Shown: in pieces, positions 23,838 through 35,276 of the stretch
How positions within the stretch are numbered: position 1 is the first letter of the stretch
Layout of the letters: every line of letters starts with the position of its first letter
Made by a program: the position numbers and the translations under genes
The notes under the pieces: model-generated
Database searches by the model: none
Told to the model about the DNA's origin: nothing
The model's input: the letters and a program-made list of their open reading frames with translations, nothing else
Origin: Austropuccinia psidii
Lineage: Eukaryota; Basidiomycota; Pucciniomycetes; Pucciniales; Sphaerophragmiaceae
Assembly (NCBI GenBank): GCA_023105745.1
Contig: JALGQZ010000012.1
Span: 46,800,535-46,864,534, forward strand
DNA: 64,000 nucleotides
Direction of reading: 5' to 3'

Positions 23838-25372
23838 ATTATAATTTTATAAAATAAAATGTATTATTGGCGATTACAACAATAATCTGAATTCTATGAT
23901 TTTGATTCTCCAATTCAAGATTAATAAAGAATGAAATAAGTTCAGAATTACTTTAATAGTAATACTTTATATGTAATGAAACTTTACCTATTTAAGTGTC
24001 TAATATAATTGGATTGATAATGAATGATGGACAAAAACAGTGATGAATAGACTCTTTTTATTTCTTCTTAGTAGTTCTCATGATTCATAAAGGATATAGA
24101 GGGCATTCTCATGTCAAAGCTGAAAAACCATGCTTAAAAATAAGGTAACTTATTTTTAGTTCCAATTCAAAGTTACCAGTGTTAATCTTAACTCCAAGTA
24201 ACTTTGATCCTCATTTGGGTTAATTATTCTAATTTTTAATATAAGATAAGTTTATTTATATTAATCTTCATCACATGAAAAACTTAAAAATAGAGTTTCA
24301 AGCAAAAATCTCTTAAGCTTGATTTTCAATTAATTTTTGAAGAAATCTTAATTTTATATAATTATAATTAAAAGAGTAAATTTCCAGGCTAATTACTAAT
24401 AAAACCTCTTTATAAAAGATACTTGAAATTTGAAGTAGAAGCATATAACATTAAGCTGTAAGCTGTGTTTGAGATTTAGGAAAATTCATTAAGAACTGGG
24501 TTTTTAATGAGTTTTGGAAGTTATTACTATTTTCCATGTAAAATAGCAATACACACCAAACCTTAACCTTTGATAAGGTTTTAATGCTTGTAACCTTTAA
24601 TTTTGAAGCTTATATATATATTTTTAGGCTTGATTAAGCTTTGAGAGCTCTTAAAACCTTGATTTCAAGCTCACATATTGGGATTTACCCTTTGGCAGGT
24701 TGAAATTCCTGTCCAAATTGGGATAAAACCACTTTAAGCTCTAAGTTTGGATCAAAGTCTAATCTTAAAGTTTAAATAAGGTTAAAAATACTCCAATACA
24801 GGTGGACAACCTTAATTGCATACTTGCAGATCCAGATATTTGGGAACCCCAGCTCTTTTTGGTCTTCTTCCTTTGTCCCACCTTTTTGCATGGATTTTTC
24901 CCTTTTATTTATTTCAAGCCATACTATGGCCTTAAACTCTTTTAAAATGAGCCCATGCAGGATTTACATCCTGTATGTGAAATCCTTAGCCAATTCAGTA
25001 GATATACACAACACCTTAATTTTAACTGAAATTTTGGTATGTTTGCATAAACCTTATGCAACTTTAAATTTAAGCTTATTTAAGCTTAAATTGAACAATT
25101 TTTATAAAATGTAAAAAAAGTTTCAATTTTACTGTGAGATTTTTCAATCTTCTAATAACATAAGAAATAATCAGTTTTGGGTATAACACCCTATGGGTGT
25201 ACCCTAGGTTATTTTTGGTGTAGAATCCAAAAATGGCATAATAATTGTAACTTTGTTTATCCAAACGTAAGTCATACTTATTTTTTGTTATTTTTTATTT
25301 TGAATTCAATTGAAAAGTCTGTTCAAGACTGAATCAACTTTATATAAAGCTATTTGTTGCCTTATGAGTATG
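23838..25372. other. AT-rich region without recognised gene
   Basis: I see no supported coding frame. 24600-24800 is rich in AAGCTT-like steps. 25186-25200 holds a 6-bp hairpin, ACACCC-TAT-GGGTGT. It separates the broken end of element D from the dispersed two-exon gene copy. Confidence 0.4.
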
Positions 25373-25395
25373 TCATATATACCCCACAGGCTCAC

Positions 25396-26085
25396 AAATG
25401 GAGTTAGGTACCACCTCAACTTCTTCACCATCGGATTCATCACTACCTTCAGCATCAGGATTGGTGGGTGAATTGGAAATTCTTCTCAATCTTTTCACCA
25501 CACCTTGGCTGTTGATTCTGGAGATGGGGACCTCTGAGCTGTAATTAATTGGCCTACCACCAACAGGAATAGGTCCTCCAACATTGGTCCACCTGGCCAC
25601 ATCCCTCTGCCTGAAACCAGTCGCCAATACAATAAATCAGCATCATAATAAATCAAGAAAACCATTATACTTAACATTATAATACCCTGAATTAGCATCA
25701 GGAGTAGGAGCCTCAGAAACTGGGAAATCTCTCCCAAAGGGGCCATCCTTTTCACTCCATAAATACTGCTTGATGTTGGAAATAAGGGCACCTGGACACT
25801 GGAAAGGCTTCTTCCCAACAAAACAGTGATGCCACTTAAAATACTGGGAGCTATAAGGGTGGAATAACTGTTTCCTCTTCTTGAATAAGTCAGTACAGTC
25901 AGGATCAAGAACTTCCACTTCTTTGTACCCATCATAGATTTGAGAAGGATCAAAGTGACCTGAAGCAGCCGTTGACCAAGGGAAACCCAGCTGACTGAAG
26001 ATTCCAGAACCACACAGAACAGACAGTGGTGGAATAGAAGGAGAAGATTCAGTGAGTCCAGTCAGCTCAAAACCCCTTTTTGGAG
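25396..26085 (-). pseudogene. Dispersed two-exon protein gene copy (function unknown)
   Basis: On the minus strand, exon 1 runs from about 26085 to 25686 without a recognised ATG (FELTGLTESSPSIPPLSVL ... GHFDPSQIYDGYKEVEVLDP ... YFKWHHCFVGKKPFQCPGAL ... LWSEKDGPFG). A 75-nt intron, 25685-25611, has GTATTA and TTTCAG ends and a CTGAT branch-like site. Exon 2 (QRDVARWTNVGGPIPVGGRP ... DAEGSDESDGEEVEV) joins in frame and ends at a possible second donor, CATTT/GTGAGC, at 25396, or at a TGA at 25373. The copy at 52056-52912 has the same intron position. Cys/His residues (WHHCF ... FQCPG) hint at a zinc-binding piece. I recall this family as highly repeated in Austropuccinia psidii; its role is unknown. 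Confidence 0.65.
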
Positions 26086-26908
26086 TTATGGAAGCAAAAG
26101 AGTCAAGGGCGTCAGATATGCATATTGAGGTTCTGGGGCATGGTCAATTATGGACCCCCTCAAGGTTCTCAATATGAGTCCTCCAATCAGAAAGGGTGGA
26201 CCTTCCTTCCAATTCTGGGAAGGCCCCCCTTTTTTATGGTCCCAGAATGGCCTTAGCAATCCAGGCCATATGGCCGATTTGGCCCCCTGGTAACCCCCCA
26301 AAAATGGGGCCTGGGGCCGGAATGTCCCCAAGAAACTCCACCTAACCCCACGTACTGCGGACTGTGATCTACCAACCACAGCGCGTCATGGGCCATAAAG
26401 GTCATCATTGACCAAAATGGCCACAAATTACCAAATTTTCAACTTTCAAGAAAAAATGCCATTACATGGAAAGAACCCAAATGAATCATAATTCCCCAAA
26501 ATGACCTCAAAAAGTCATTTGGGACCCAGAACTTCAAGATTTATGGGGAAAAGACCCCCTTCTCAATATGCATATGGGAGGAAATGGTGCAGGAAAAGGC
26601 CTCAACAGTTTATGGCCAATTTTCGGTGGTGGATGGGCATTCATATAGCCACCCTTCACCATTTTTCAAGCTGGAGGTGATGGTGGCCTCCATGGCCACA
26701 AACCCTCCTTGATTCAAAGCAGAAAATAACTTCAGGTGGTAAATAATTCAAGGAAGAAGATCACTTAATTTAATAGAAAGAAGTCTTTTTAATGAAGGAA
26801 GAAAGAACAGAGATACTGAGGGGAATGATTTCCAGGATAATGAGAAAGAGCAAAAAAGATTAAAAAATTATATATTTTTGGAAATTTGGAGCAAATTGGG
26901 AAAGACAC
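26086..26908. other. GC-richer repeat-like stretch, then left flank of element E
   Basis: 26150-26400 is markedly richer in G and C than anything else in the window, with runs such as GGCCATATGGCCGATTTGG. Frames on the minus strand (26379-26086) are open but look compositional and not gene-like. 26400-26904 holds nothing recognised. 26905-26908 (ACAC) is the left target-site copy of element E. Confidence 0.4.
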
Positions 26909-28897
26909 TGTGGTATTCCATACCATTTTTTTTCACCAGGCTCAAGCTCATAGTACCCCATAACAGCAGTAAATCTAGCCTACAGGCAGACTTACACTCA
27001 AATTTTACACCAAAAGGTCAATTGTACAGCAAGAAGCTGGATTTAACTCATAAAACCATGGCACAGGCACCAAAGGGCAGTGTATGTGTTTAAATAAATT
27101 ATTCAATTTCATTATGCATATGTAAAAATCAAGTTACATATAGTAAACTAGTTACAACAAACAAGGTACCACCCTTTAAATTACACACCCCACCCAGCTT
27201 TACACCCCATTATAGCCACAGGACTCATGCAGCAATAAAGGACACCTGCATGAATTACACAGCAACCTAGCACTCAGCATAGAGAAGTCACAAGATGCAA
27301 AGCTAAAACCCATGGAATTCCTGCAAGTCATTTACAACACCGCCACAGGAGTACCTTATCTTATATCCACAGTAGCCCCACTTGAAACCTTAAAACAGAA
27401 TCATAATTTTTTACACAACTAATCACCTCATGCAAACCAAAGCTAGTTAAAACAGGCTGCATGCAGTACACAATTTTAATTAAATCTCAACCACATGACT
27501 ATGCACAGCATGTGTCAAACTCAAAAATCACATCATCTCATACATAACAGTAAGATTCACCAGTGCAATAAATTGTCACCTGACTTCATTTTAAAGTTCA
27601 AAACAAAGAAAAACAACCATGACACCTGCATAAATTACACAGCCCCTTCTATCAAGCCTAAAATATGACATATGCAGAGAAAATAAAAGGTCATCATGTG
27701 ATACTGCACCCACCAACAGCATATCATGTGGCAGAAAAGAGGCTGTGCACAAGAAAAATCCTCAGCCAAAATGAAATCACCTCATGCGTGCAAGTGAAAC
27801 CCAAGAATATCACATCATAATTAGTTCACCAAAAAAATAAACCATCATGTGACAAATGAAGGCTGTGCAGAAAGAAAATTATCACCAAACCTTAAATCAC
27901 CTGACCCATGCAAGAAAGGTCCTCACCAAAAACAGAGTCACATGATGAAATCAAGAGGAATTAAAGTGGAAAAAGACAGCTCCCATGGAGGGCCCTCTAG
28001 GCTCCCAAAAGGTAGAAATAGAAGGCCTCTCTCCCCCAAATTTCATAATTCCCCCCCATGAAAATTATATCCCCTGCACATTGCAAGCACAGGAATAATT
28101 CATCCCTAACCCGGGAGGTAGTCCAGTATATTATAGTAAAAATTACTTGCCCAGTAGCTAAAGCTCAGTGGAAGTATAGTGTTGAAGATTACCCAGTAGC
28201 TAAGCTCAGTGGAATCTTATTATTATTAAAATAAAAATAAAAATTATCCAGTACCCAATATTAGGGTTACTATATTAAAATACTTTATCCAGTAAAATTA
28301 ACGCCATTATCAAGACTTAAAAAAAACTTACCCCTTTAAAAATCCAATATCAAAGAACCTTACCTCTTAAATTTAACAAATACAATTATATTTTATTATT
28401 AACCACTCTTAAAAAATCATAACAAACCTTTAAAAAAATTATTTTACTCTATTATAACTATACCTTAACAAAATTACCTTTATCAACACCCATCAAATTT
28501 TTTCTCAAAAGACTTAAATAACTCATCTTACCAAAGTTTTCTCACCAAGAAGAAACCACTCACCTCAATTTAACCAAAAAAAATAAAATTAAACAGAAAA
28601 GTATTTCATTAAAATCTCAAATTACCAAAATTACTGACAGTATTTTTCATATTATTTATTGAATAGGTCTGATCTGAGACTGCTGAATTTTGTCTTCTGC
28701 ATTTGTAAAGCCACTTACTAATTTTATTTTGGTTTGTGAGCTCCAAGGAAGATTTTGTTCAGTATTTTAGGAGGGGCAGGCAATACACCCTTCCCACCCT
28801 TGGTTACAGGAGTTATTAGCAATTCAAAACTAGTTACCTGTGATTTCCTCCTCCGGGTACTGCCTCATTTTAATCCCACACAAGAGGAGTTCCCACA
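26909..28897 (+). repeat. 5' LTR of element E (1989 bp)
   Basis: It begins TGTGGTATTCCATACC and ends GAGGAGTTCCCACA. It matches 46187-48176 throughout. The U3 part is rich in CACATG/CATGTG-type steps (for example TCACATGATG). The TATA box found in the 3' LTR is altered here. Confidence 0.93.
28013..28021 (+). promoter_or_regulatory. Altered TATA box, 5' LTR of element E
   Basis: TAGAAATAG here aligns with TATAAATAG in the 3' LTR (47289-47297). If the 3' LTR keeps the ancestral form, the promoter that would drive full-length RNA is damaged. Confidence 0.5.
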
Positions 28898-28899
28898 TC

Positions 28900-28917
28900 T
28901 GGTGTCTCAACAGTGGC
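28900..28917 (+). promoter_or_regulatory. Candidate primer-binding site, element E
   Basis: TGGTGTCTCAACAGTGGC starts two bases after the LTR, the same spacing as in family 1. The priming RNA is not identified. Confidence 0.5.
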
Positions 28918-29184
28918 CCAGTCAACCTCAAACTTCAATAACATATAAATAAAATTCCAATAAATCAAAAAAAACTACATCAAAAAAAATATTACTACTA
29001 TAACAAAACCTGGAGTCAAATAATCAAAATCAGCCAAAACCATCATCTCAAGAATCTTAATCATCAACTCACGCTGACCATTACTATTATCCACCAAAGC
29101 AAGAAACAGAACTAGGGGAGGAATCAAATAAATATTCCAATTTCCCAATTGAAACACCAAGAACCAATAAAAGGGACTTGAAGG

Positions 29185-31430
29185 TTGTGGAGAAATTCTT
29201 CCTTGAGCTCCTTGAAAGAAATAAACTCAATAAATCAATCTCAAAAGAGGAAATTAACCAATCAAAAATGGATAAACCTTCATCATCAAAATTACCTGGC
29301 AGTATTGAAGAAATCCAGGAAGAAAACTTTAATGAAGAAACTGTTGAAGGACAGGAAGAAATGTCTTCAGCAGAAGATGCTAGAAATGAAAGCAGAATTA
29401 CTAGCACTAATCAGAAAGGAAGGCAAAAATGAATCATCAAGTTATACTCCACAAAATAGTCCACTTGAAGAACAAACCACCCTTCCAAGATCATTCAGGC
29501 AGCATGGATCACCTTCACCTTATCCTAGACCCGTGGCCACATCAACACCTTATACAGAATAAAGACAAAGTACCTTACCAAGAAGAGTCAACATTTCTTC
29601 CCAAATGCCAACTCCATTACATCAAGAAATTCCAAGAAACACTACTCCAATAGTGAAAATCAGAGCCAAGGACTATAGCTTGTGGTTTGATGGAAAGGAT
29701 GTTGAAAGATTCATCAAGAAAGTTGAAAATATTGCAGAAATTGAAGGAGCAAGTGGAAGAGACATTGCAAGAAAAATAGCATTTTGGACAAAAGATGAAG
29801 AAATCACTTACCATATTGAAGGAATGCCAGGATATGAAACAGCTGATTGGGATAAATTGAAAGTGGATATGAAAAGAAGATGGGGAACAGTCTCACCTGA
29901 AAGAAGATACAGATTATCCTCAATCACTGATTTATTTACAAAACCTCAACAAGAAGGTGGAATAAGAAACATGACTCAATACAGAAAATTTATTGGGGAA
30001 TATGAAGCAATCATCACTTACCTCAAAAGATACCAATATATCCAAGGTGATATCAATCATAACCAGGAAATATTGGCCAGCCTTTCCACTAGTGTTCAAG
30101 AATCAATTTACAAAGAAATGATTAAAGACAGAGCTATGGTTCAAGCATTGGATGGAGGTTACATCATTCCAAGATTGGATATTTTGAAATTATACATTGA
30201 AAAAGACTTTGAGGCCAAGGTACTTATTCAACAAAAAGAATTTTCTGAACCAAAACCTCCAGAAAAGAAAATAAGATTTGAGGATGAAAGCTGGGATGAA
30301 GTTTTAAAACAAGTAAAAGAACCTACCCAAAAGATCAAAACTCCTCCACAACCAGAACCTCAACCAAGAAATGAGGGAAAAAAATCAGTTAAAGAAGTTT
30401 TAAATCAACTCAAAACCCTTTCAGAAGCAATGAATCCACCAAGAAGGAACTGGAACAACAATCAAGAGCAAATATTCCCTCAAAATAACCAGCCATATAG
30501 GCCAAGGAATCCTTTACCACCATTTTCATCCAGTTACCAACCATACATACCAGCTCAAATGGCTCCAAGACCACCATTGAAGTGTGCTTACTGCAAGGAA
30601 GAAGGTCATACAGCAACTAGATGCGCTCACCTTGCTGGATATCTGGACAGAAGAATTGTCAGAACCCAAGGAGCATCTTACCTCTTCCCCAATTATCAGA
30701 GAGTACCTATGGAAGAAAATGAAAGTGCCAAAAACATAGTCAGGGCTTTTGCAAAAGAACAATCAGAGCTCAACAAGAAATTTATGGAAAAACGTACTGT
30801 CAAACCAAAACAAGAAGAAGAGGTTAAGCCCACTGAAAAGAAATCAGAGGATAAATCAACCTCAATTGCACATGTTGAAGATTGGTCAAATTGGAAACCA
30901 CCTACCATTTCCTCAGCCAATTACCCTTTTGAATCACACATTGGACTAAGGTAGACCAAGCAAAGAATGGAAAGACAATCCCAAAATCAAGAGCCAAAGA
31001 AGAAAACAGCTATTCCAGGAACTCACATTGAAGAAGAAAAAGAGGAAGAAAGAGTAATAATTCCCACCAAATTCCAAAATTCAAATATTCCAAAACCAGA
31101 CCAACCTGAGGAGGAAATTGAAAATATTGCCAATAAGAATGAAGATGATGAAATTCCCAAATAAGAAAACAAGTTCAGAAAACCTCCAAAGAAACCAGTT
31201 GAAACCAAATTGGAAATTGAAAAAATAATCAATAAAATTATGCAACAAAAGATCAACCTCACCATTTAAGAAATTTTGAGGATGTCACCCAATTTTGTCT
31301 ATAAATTACAAGAATTATCAGAAAAAGACAAGGAAAAAATTAAATCACTCAACTCAATGGATCTTCAAGAAAGACTATTAACATTTGGATTCAAAGAAAT
31401 ACTAAGCCCAAGATTCATTATTCCTGTCCT
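29185..31430 (+). pseudogene. gag: gag of element E
   Basis: One reading frame spans this whole region, interrupted by stops at 29560-29562, 30952-30954, 31162-31164 and 31267-31269. The N-terminal part is helical and charged (KTLMKKLLKDRKKCLQQKM). The capsid-like domain lies in the open stretch 29605-30954 (449 codons): YSLWFDGKDVERFIKKVENI, WTKDEEITYHIEGMPGYE, then KRRWGTVSPERRY. A proline-rich linker leads to one intact zinc knuckle, CAYCKEEGHTATRC (CX2CX4HX4C, 30583-30624, about residue 327). The acidic and lysine-rich part after it leads to protease. A one-base shift near 31425 breaks the join. It forms the RNA-packaging particle. Confidence 0.88.
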
Positions 31431-32411
31431 TTGGGATTTATGGAAATCTTTATTGGAAAGGAAGAATATCCTATCAGAGCATTAGTGGACCATGGGGCAG
31501 AACTCAACATTATACCAGAAGAAATAGCAATAAAAGCCTCACTCACAACAAGAAATCTTAACATGAACCTCAGAGGTATTGGAGGGCATACCACTTCATT
31601 GGTTGCACTATCAGAATTTACTCCAATCATTTTGGCTTCAGGAGAAGAAACTCAAATACACTTTTTCATTTCAAAAGGATCTGTCCATACAGTACTTGGA
31701 AGACCCTTCTTGGCAGACAATAATATCAGACTAGAACTCTCCCATAAACAAGGAGAAATACTGAGCTATCAAGAACCTGATGGAAGAAGATTATGCATGC
31801 CAAGATGCAAACCTCAAGCTCTTGGATGGCAAAATGGACCACCTAGAGGAATGTATTTATGCAATATGGCAAAACTGGTCAGAAATAACCAAGGAAAGAA
31901 GGATGAAAATGCAAAAAGAGACAATACCATAATAAATTTAACCCAGAAGACCCAAGAGTTATCCATATCTCCAAAAAGTGATGAATTTGGTCAAGATTTT
32001 CAAAATACCCAATGGCCAAACAACCTCAAAAGACAACTTGAAGACTCAACCTTTGAAGATGAATTACCCAATATAAGCTACAAGCCAATTAACAATAATA
32101 AAGAAACATTCCACATTTTGGTGGATGGAAATGAGAAAATACATGGAAACCCTTTCAAACCTGAACCCAAAAAGACGAAAGTCAGATTTTGTGAACATCA
32201 TGAGCTCTCAGATGAAGAAATTATAAATGAAATTGAAAAAGACCTCAAAATTATGGAAGAAAGAGACAAAAATTTAAAAGACACATACCATATCAACTTC
32301 TTGGACAGACCATTGAACAACCAAGAAGAACCTTATGAATGGCAACTGGAAAACCCTGAATTCATCCAGAAACCTCCCAATGAAGATTATGAAACAGAAT
32401 CCATCCTATAA
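31431..32411 (+). pseudogene. Retropepsin-like protease and acidic linker, element E
   Basis: An aspartic protease of retroviral type, expected to cut the Gag-Pol precursor. The catalytic triad is Asp-His-Gly in ALVDHGAELNIIP (Asp at 31488-31490), in place of the usual D-T/S-G, followed by the glycine-rich flap region NLRGIGGHTTSLV and the VLGRPFLADNNIRLE helix. The family normally dimerises. After about residue 150 comes a long charged linker (EIINEIEKDLKIMEERDKN). The upstream gag frame is shifted by one base near 31425, and a TAA at 32409-32411 separates it from accessory domain 1 in the same frame. Confidence 0.85.
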
Positions 32412-32881
32412 AATGAATACAATTACATTTACCTACCATACATCACCTTTGAAGACATTTATGGGGATGAAACTCAAGAATCCCCTGTGAAGATAAATAC
32501 CTATGTCATCTTCCAGGAGCAAACTTGAGCAAAATCCAATTCTTAGAGCTATTAACTGAAGAGGGAATTAAAGGAAACCTCTCAAATCAACTCTTGGATA
32601 AAACATTTGAAATGGAAATATTACCAAGAAGAGGACTTTACTTCAATCAAATTTGGGCCCAATGGTACTTTGGATTGAATGGATCAACATACCAGACTGG
32701 AAGGCTGAAATGGGTTGGAGATGGGTATATATTCATTGATGAAGAACTATGGTGGTCAGAATTTCCATCAGATCCAGAAATTGAAGAAAGAAATGGCTTT
32801 GTGGAAGCCCTCAAAGACCTTATTTTGGCCAGGTTACTCAACAGACACTCACCTTTCCCACTTAGGGGAGTTCAACTTTAA
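32412..32881 (+). pseudogene. Accessory domain 1 of element E, function unknown
   Basis: Starts in the protease frame (YNYIYLPYITFEDIYGDET). A one-base shift near 32508 moves it to another frame, PGANLSKIQFLELLTEEGIK, which ends with a TAA at 32879-32881. It aligns with accessory protein 2 (33552-34277): LPYITFEDI with LPYIDFEDI, PGANLSKIQFLELLT with PGYNLTKYEFLDLLT, then GNL...N...F.M. and an aromatic-rich stretch with Trp residues (QWYFGLN, ELWWSEFP). I know no named domain like it. Its place next to protease suggests it was part of the polyprotein. Confidence 0.6.
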
Positions 32882-32974
32882 ATAAAATCAACAAAATCAA
32901 GATTTCTTCTTCAAAAATGTATCAGTATCATCCATTAAATGTATCATTAGTTGCTTTTTTATTATTTCATTTTT

Positions 32975-33416
32975 CTCTCAGGGGCAGTGACTTCCTGCCT
33001 TACCAAAGAAGAAATTCATCAACAAATTATTTCTTAAAAAAATAAAATAATAAATATAAAATATAAAAAAAACAAAAAAAACTTACAAAAATATATCAAT
33101 CACCTCCAACATGGCCAATCAACCAATTTTTGGATCCTATGGCAAAGAATTAATAAAAGAAGACCAAATTATTAATAAATATCCAATTATGAAAGCTGAA
33201 GATAAAAATATCAATAAAGAAACCCTTTGGCACTTCAAAGAGACTCCAGCAATATCAGAAAAACCCAAAAAAAGAAATCATAAGGCAGTGACCTCCTGCC
33301 TTATCAAAGAGGAAAATAGTTTCTTGTCAACCAAAAATAACCAATTACACTAACCCAAAGAAACAACAAATCATCCAAATCACTAGGCAGTGACCTCCTG
33401 CCTTATCAAAGAGGAA
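32975..33416 (+). repeat. Three-copy AGGCAG...CTGCCT hairpin repeat
   Basis: GGCAGTGAC(C/T)TCCTGCCTTA(T/C)CAAAGA(G/A)GAA occurs near 32982, 33284 and 33387. Each carries a stem AGGCAG/CTGCCT (5-6 bp) with a 7-base loop. They lie between accessory domain 1 and accessory protein 2, spaced about 300 and 100 bases. Confidence 0.7.
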
Positions 33417-33551
33417 TATCCAAATTTCTTACCCAAAATTACCATCCAAATCCCATTAAACTTACCCTCAAGCTATTTTGATAAATAAATCTGATAAAAT
33501 TCTCAAATATTATTACCTTTTAATACTTTCAAACCCACAAAATCCTACAAA

Positions 33552-34277
33552 ATGCAGTCATGGCCATTACTTCAAGAAAATCCCTGGTCATTGGAGACAG
33601 GTATCAGCTGGGTAGAAGAGAAAGAAGTCTGGGCCAATCACAGTAATCAACAAGAAATAGATGAAAATCCTGACTGGTTCTTTAAAATAAAACCAGAACC
33701 CTGTCCTGATATTTTCACCATAATACTTCCATATATTGATTTTGAGGACATCTTTGAAAAGGAAATACCACTATCAGAACTTGTCATTTCACATCCATGG
33801 AGAGAATTACCTGGATACAACCTCACAAAGTATGAATTCTTGGATTTACTGACCTTTGATGGAGTTGAAGGCAACCTTGGAAACAATTACTGGAATGAAA
33901 TATTCAACATGGATGAACACCTCAGGAAATCACTATTTTGGAGGACCTGGGAATGCCAAGACTGGTTCAACCTGCAGGATTTTGAAATTGGAAACGGAAA
34001 AATAAGCAAGATCTCAGGAGGATATAATATAAAGAATACCACATGGGATTGTCACTGGGAGGAAACACTTATACCATCAATATTCATCCTCAAAGGTGGT
34101 ATAACTAAATTAAATACAGAAGAATGGAAATCCTTCTGTCAAGAATACCTTTTCAAAGCTCTTAAAAAAGAACAAAGGAGGGGAGGGAATTTTGTCACGA
34201 ATGAATTATTAAATAAAATACTTTGTCAAAGGGATCAATCAAAAGAAATCTCACCTGCTAAGTACCCAGTTCTTTGA
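33552..34277 (+). CDS. Accessory protein 2 of element E, function unknown (241 aa)
   Basis: An intact frame with ATG at 33552 and TGA at 34275-34277. No named family is recognised. The N-terminal 60 residues are acidic and Trp-rich (ENPWSLETGISWVEEKEVW). Residues about 60-130 match accessory domain 1 (LPYIDFEDIF, LPGYNLTKYEFLDLLTFDGV, EGNLGNNYWNEIFNM). The second half has Gly/Trp-rich strands (ISGGYNIKNTTWDCHWEE) and a basic C-terminal helix (FCQEYLFKALKKEQRRGG). No transmembrane segment or zinc motif is seen. It is the only undamaged sense frame of element E outside short pieces, which is striking given breaks in gag and pol. It could be a retroelement accessory factor. Confidence 0.65.
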   Translation: MQSWPLLQENPWSLETGISWVEEKEVWANHSNQQEIDENPDWFFKIKPEPCPDIFTIILPYIDFEDIFEKEIPLSELVISHPWRELPGYNLTKYEFLDLLTFDGVEGNLGNNYWNEIFNMDEHLRKSLFWRTWECQDWFNLQDFEIGNGKISKISGGYNIKNTTWDCHWEETLIPSIFILKGGITKLNTEEWKSFCQEYLFKALKKEQRRGGNFVTNELLNKILCQRDQSKEISPAKYPVL

Positions 34278-34511
34278 TTTTAATCCATCCTATTTCCATT
34301 TTAGTTATCATTATTTATCCCTTTTATTTATTAATTGACTTTTACTTTAATCTTCATTACTATCATTATTTAATTCTTCCTTTCATGATCATCTTAAAAA
34401 AAATAAAAAAATAAAAAAATAATAAATATTAGTTCTAAAAATATAAAAATATATAAAACAAGAAATAAGAACACAATTAGTTTCAGTTCAATTTATATCA
34501 GTGGATGATAA

Positions 34512-34549
<38 letters not shown>

Positions 34550-35276
34550 TACATTATATTATTTCCTTCAGATTCTATTCTTATTCCCTTATCCATTTTA
34601 TTTTATTTCTTATTTTTTAATCAAAAAAAAAGGGGGGAAGTGATAGAGCCAGTATTTTAAAGCTCCAATCACTAATTTATCTTCAACTAGATATAAAAAA
34701 TTAATAGATAGGCTTATGGTTTCTTATTGATTTAGCTATCTATTTTATGGAAGTTAAATGAAATTAATTTGAATTTTTTAAGCTCTTTTGTATAACCTAG
34801 CTAAACTCATATGCAACTTAAACTTCACTTGGGATTATTATTTATATATAAAAAAAACAACAAAAAAAAAAGAGATTCTTAGCTTACTGACCTCTTTTAT
34901 CTCTATTTGATTGGTTTATTATTTTTTATTTACTTTATTTTAATTCCTATTTTATTTTATTCTTATTTTATTTTATTTTACTTTTTTTATTTTTATTTTT
35001 ATTTTTATTTTTTATTTTTTTTATTTTTTGATTATTTCCACTGACCTCATTTCATTTTGAATTCGATCCTCACTGAAATTAAGTTTTTATTTGTTTACTT
35101 TATTTTTTATAAATAAAAAAAAATGAATAAATAATAGAGATGAAGTAAGTGAAGACATAGCCTCTTCATTTCAAGTACAGGAGGCCTAACAGGGTGCTAT
35201 AACAAGCTAAGTAACAAATTTTAACCAATAGTAACCTAAATAAATAAATAAAAAACAGCTCAAAATACAAACTTAC
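34278..35276 (+). other. AT-rich stretch with poly(A) run and G-tract block
   Basis: It holds a pure A run of 34 bases (34514-34547), then a polypurine block, A9-G6-AAG (34623-34640), followed by TGATAGAGCCAGTATTTTAA. A similar G6-AAG block followed by GAAAGCCAAGATATT lies on the minus strand of element H (about 61290-61325), also just after the protease/accessory frame. 34900-35040 is low-complexity T/A. Confidence 0.6.

Noticed and set aside
26086..26379. 97-codon frame on the minus strand in the GC-richer stretch
   Set aside because: Composition alone explains the open frame; no motif, no homologue recognised, and it lies upstream of the dispersed gene exon without a clear start or splice link.
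34514..34547. Poly(A) run as the tail of a LINE, SINE or processed gene
   Set aside because: No target duplication or recognisable retroposed sequence precedes it; A-runs are common in this AT-rich region.
34641..35204. Possible separate LTR starting TGATAGAGCC after a polypurine tract and ending GCTATAACA
   Set aside because: No second copy in direct orientation, no target duplication, and the same G-tract block occurs in element H at the same relative place, so it is better seen as an internal part of family 2.
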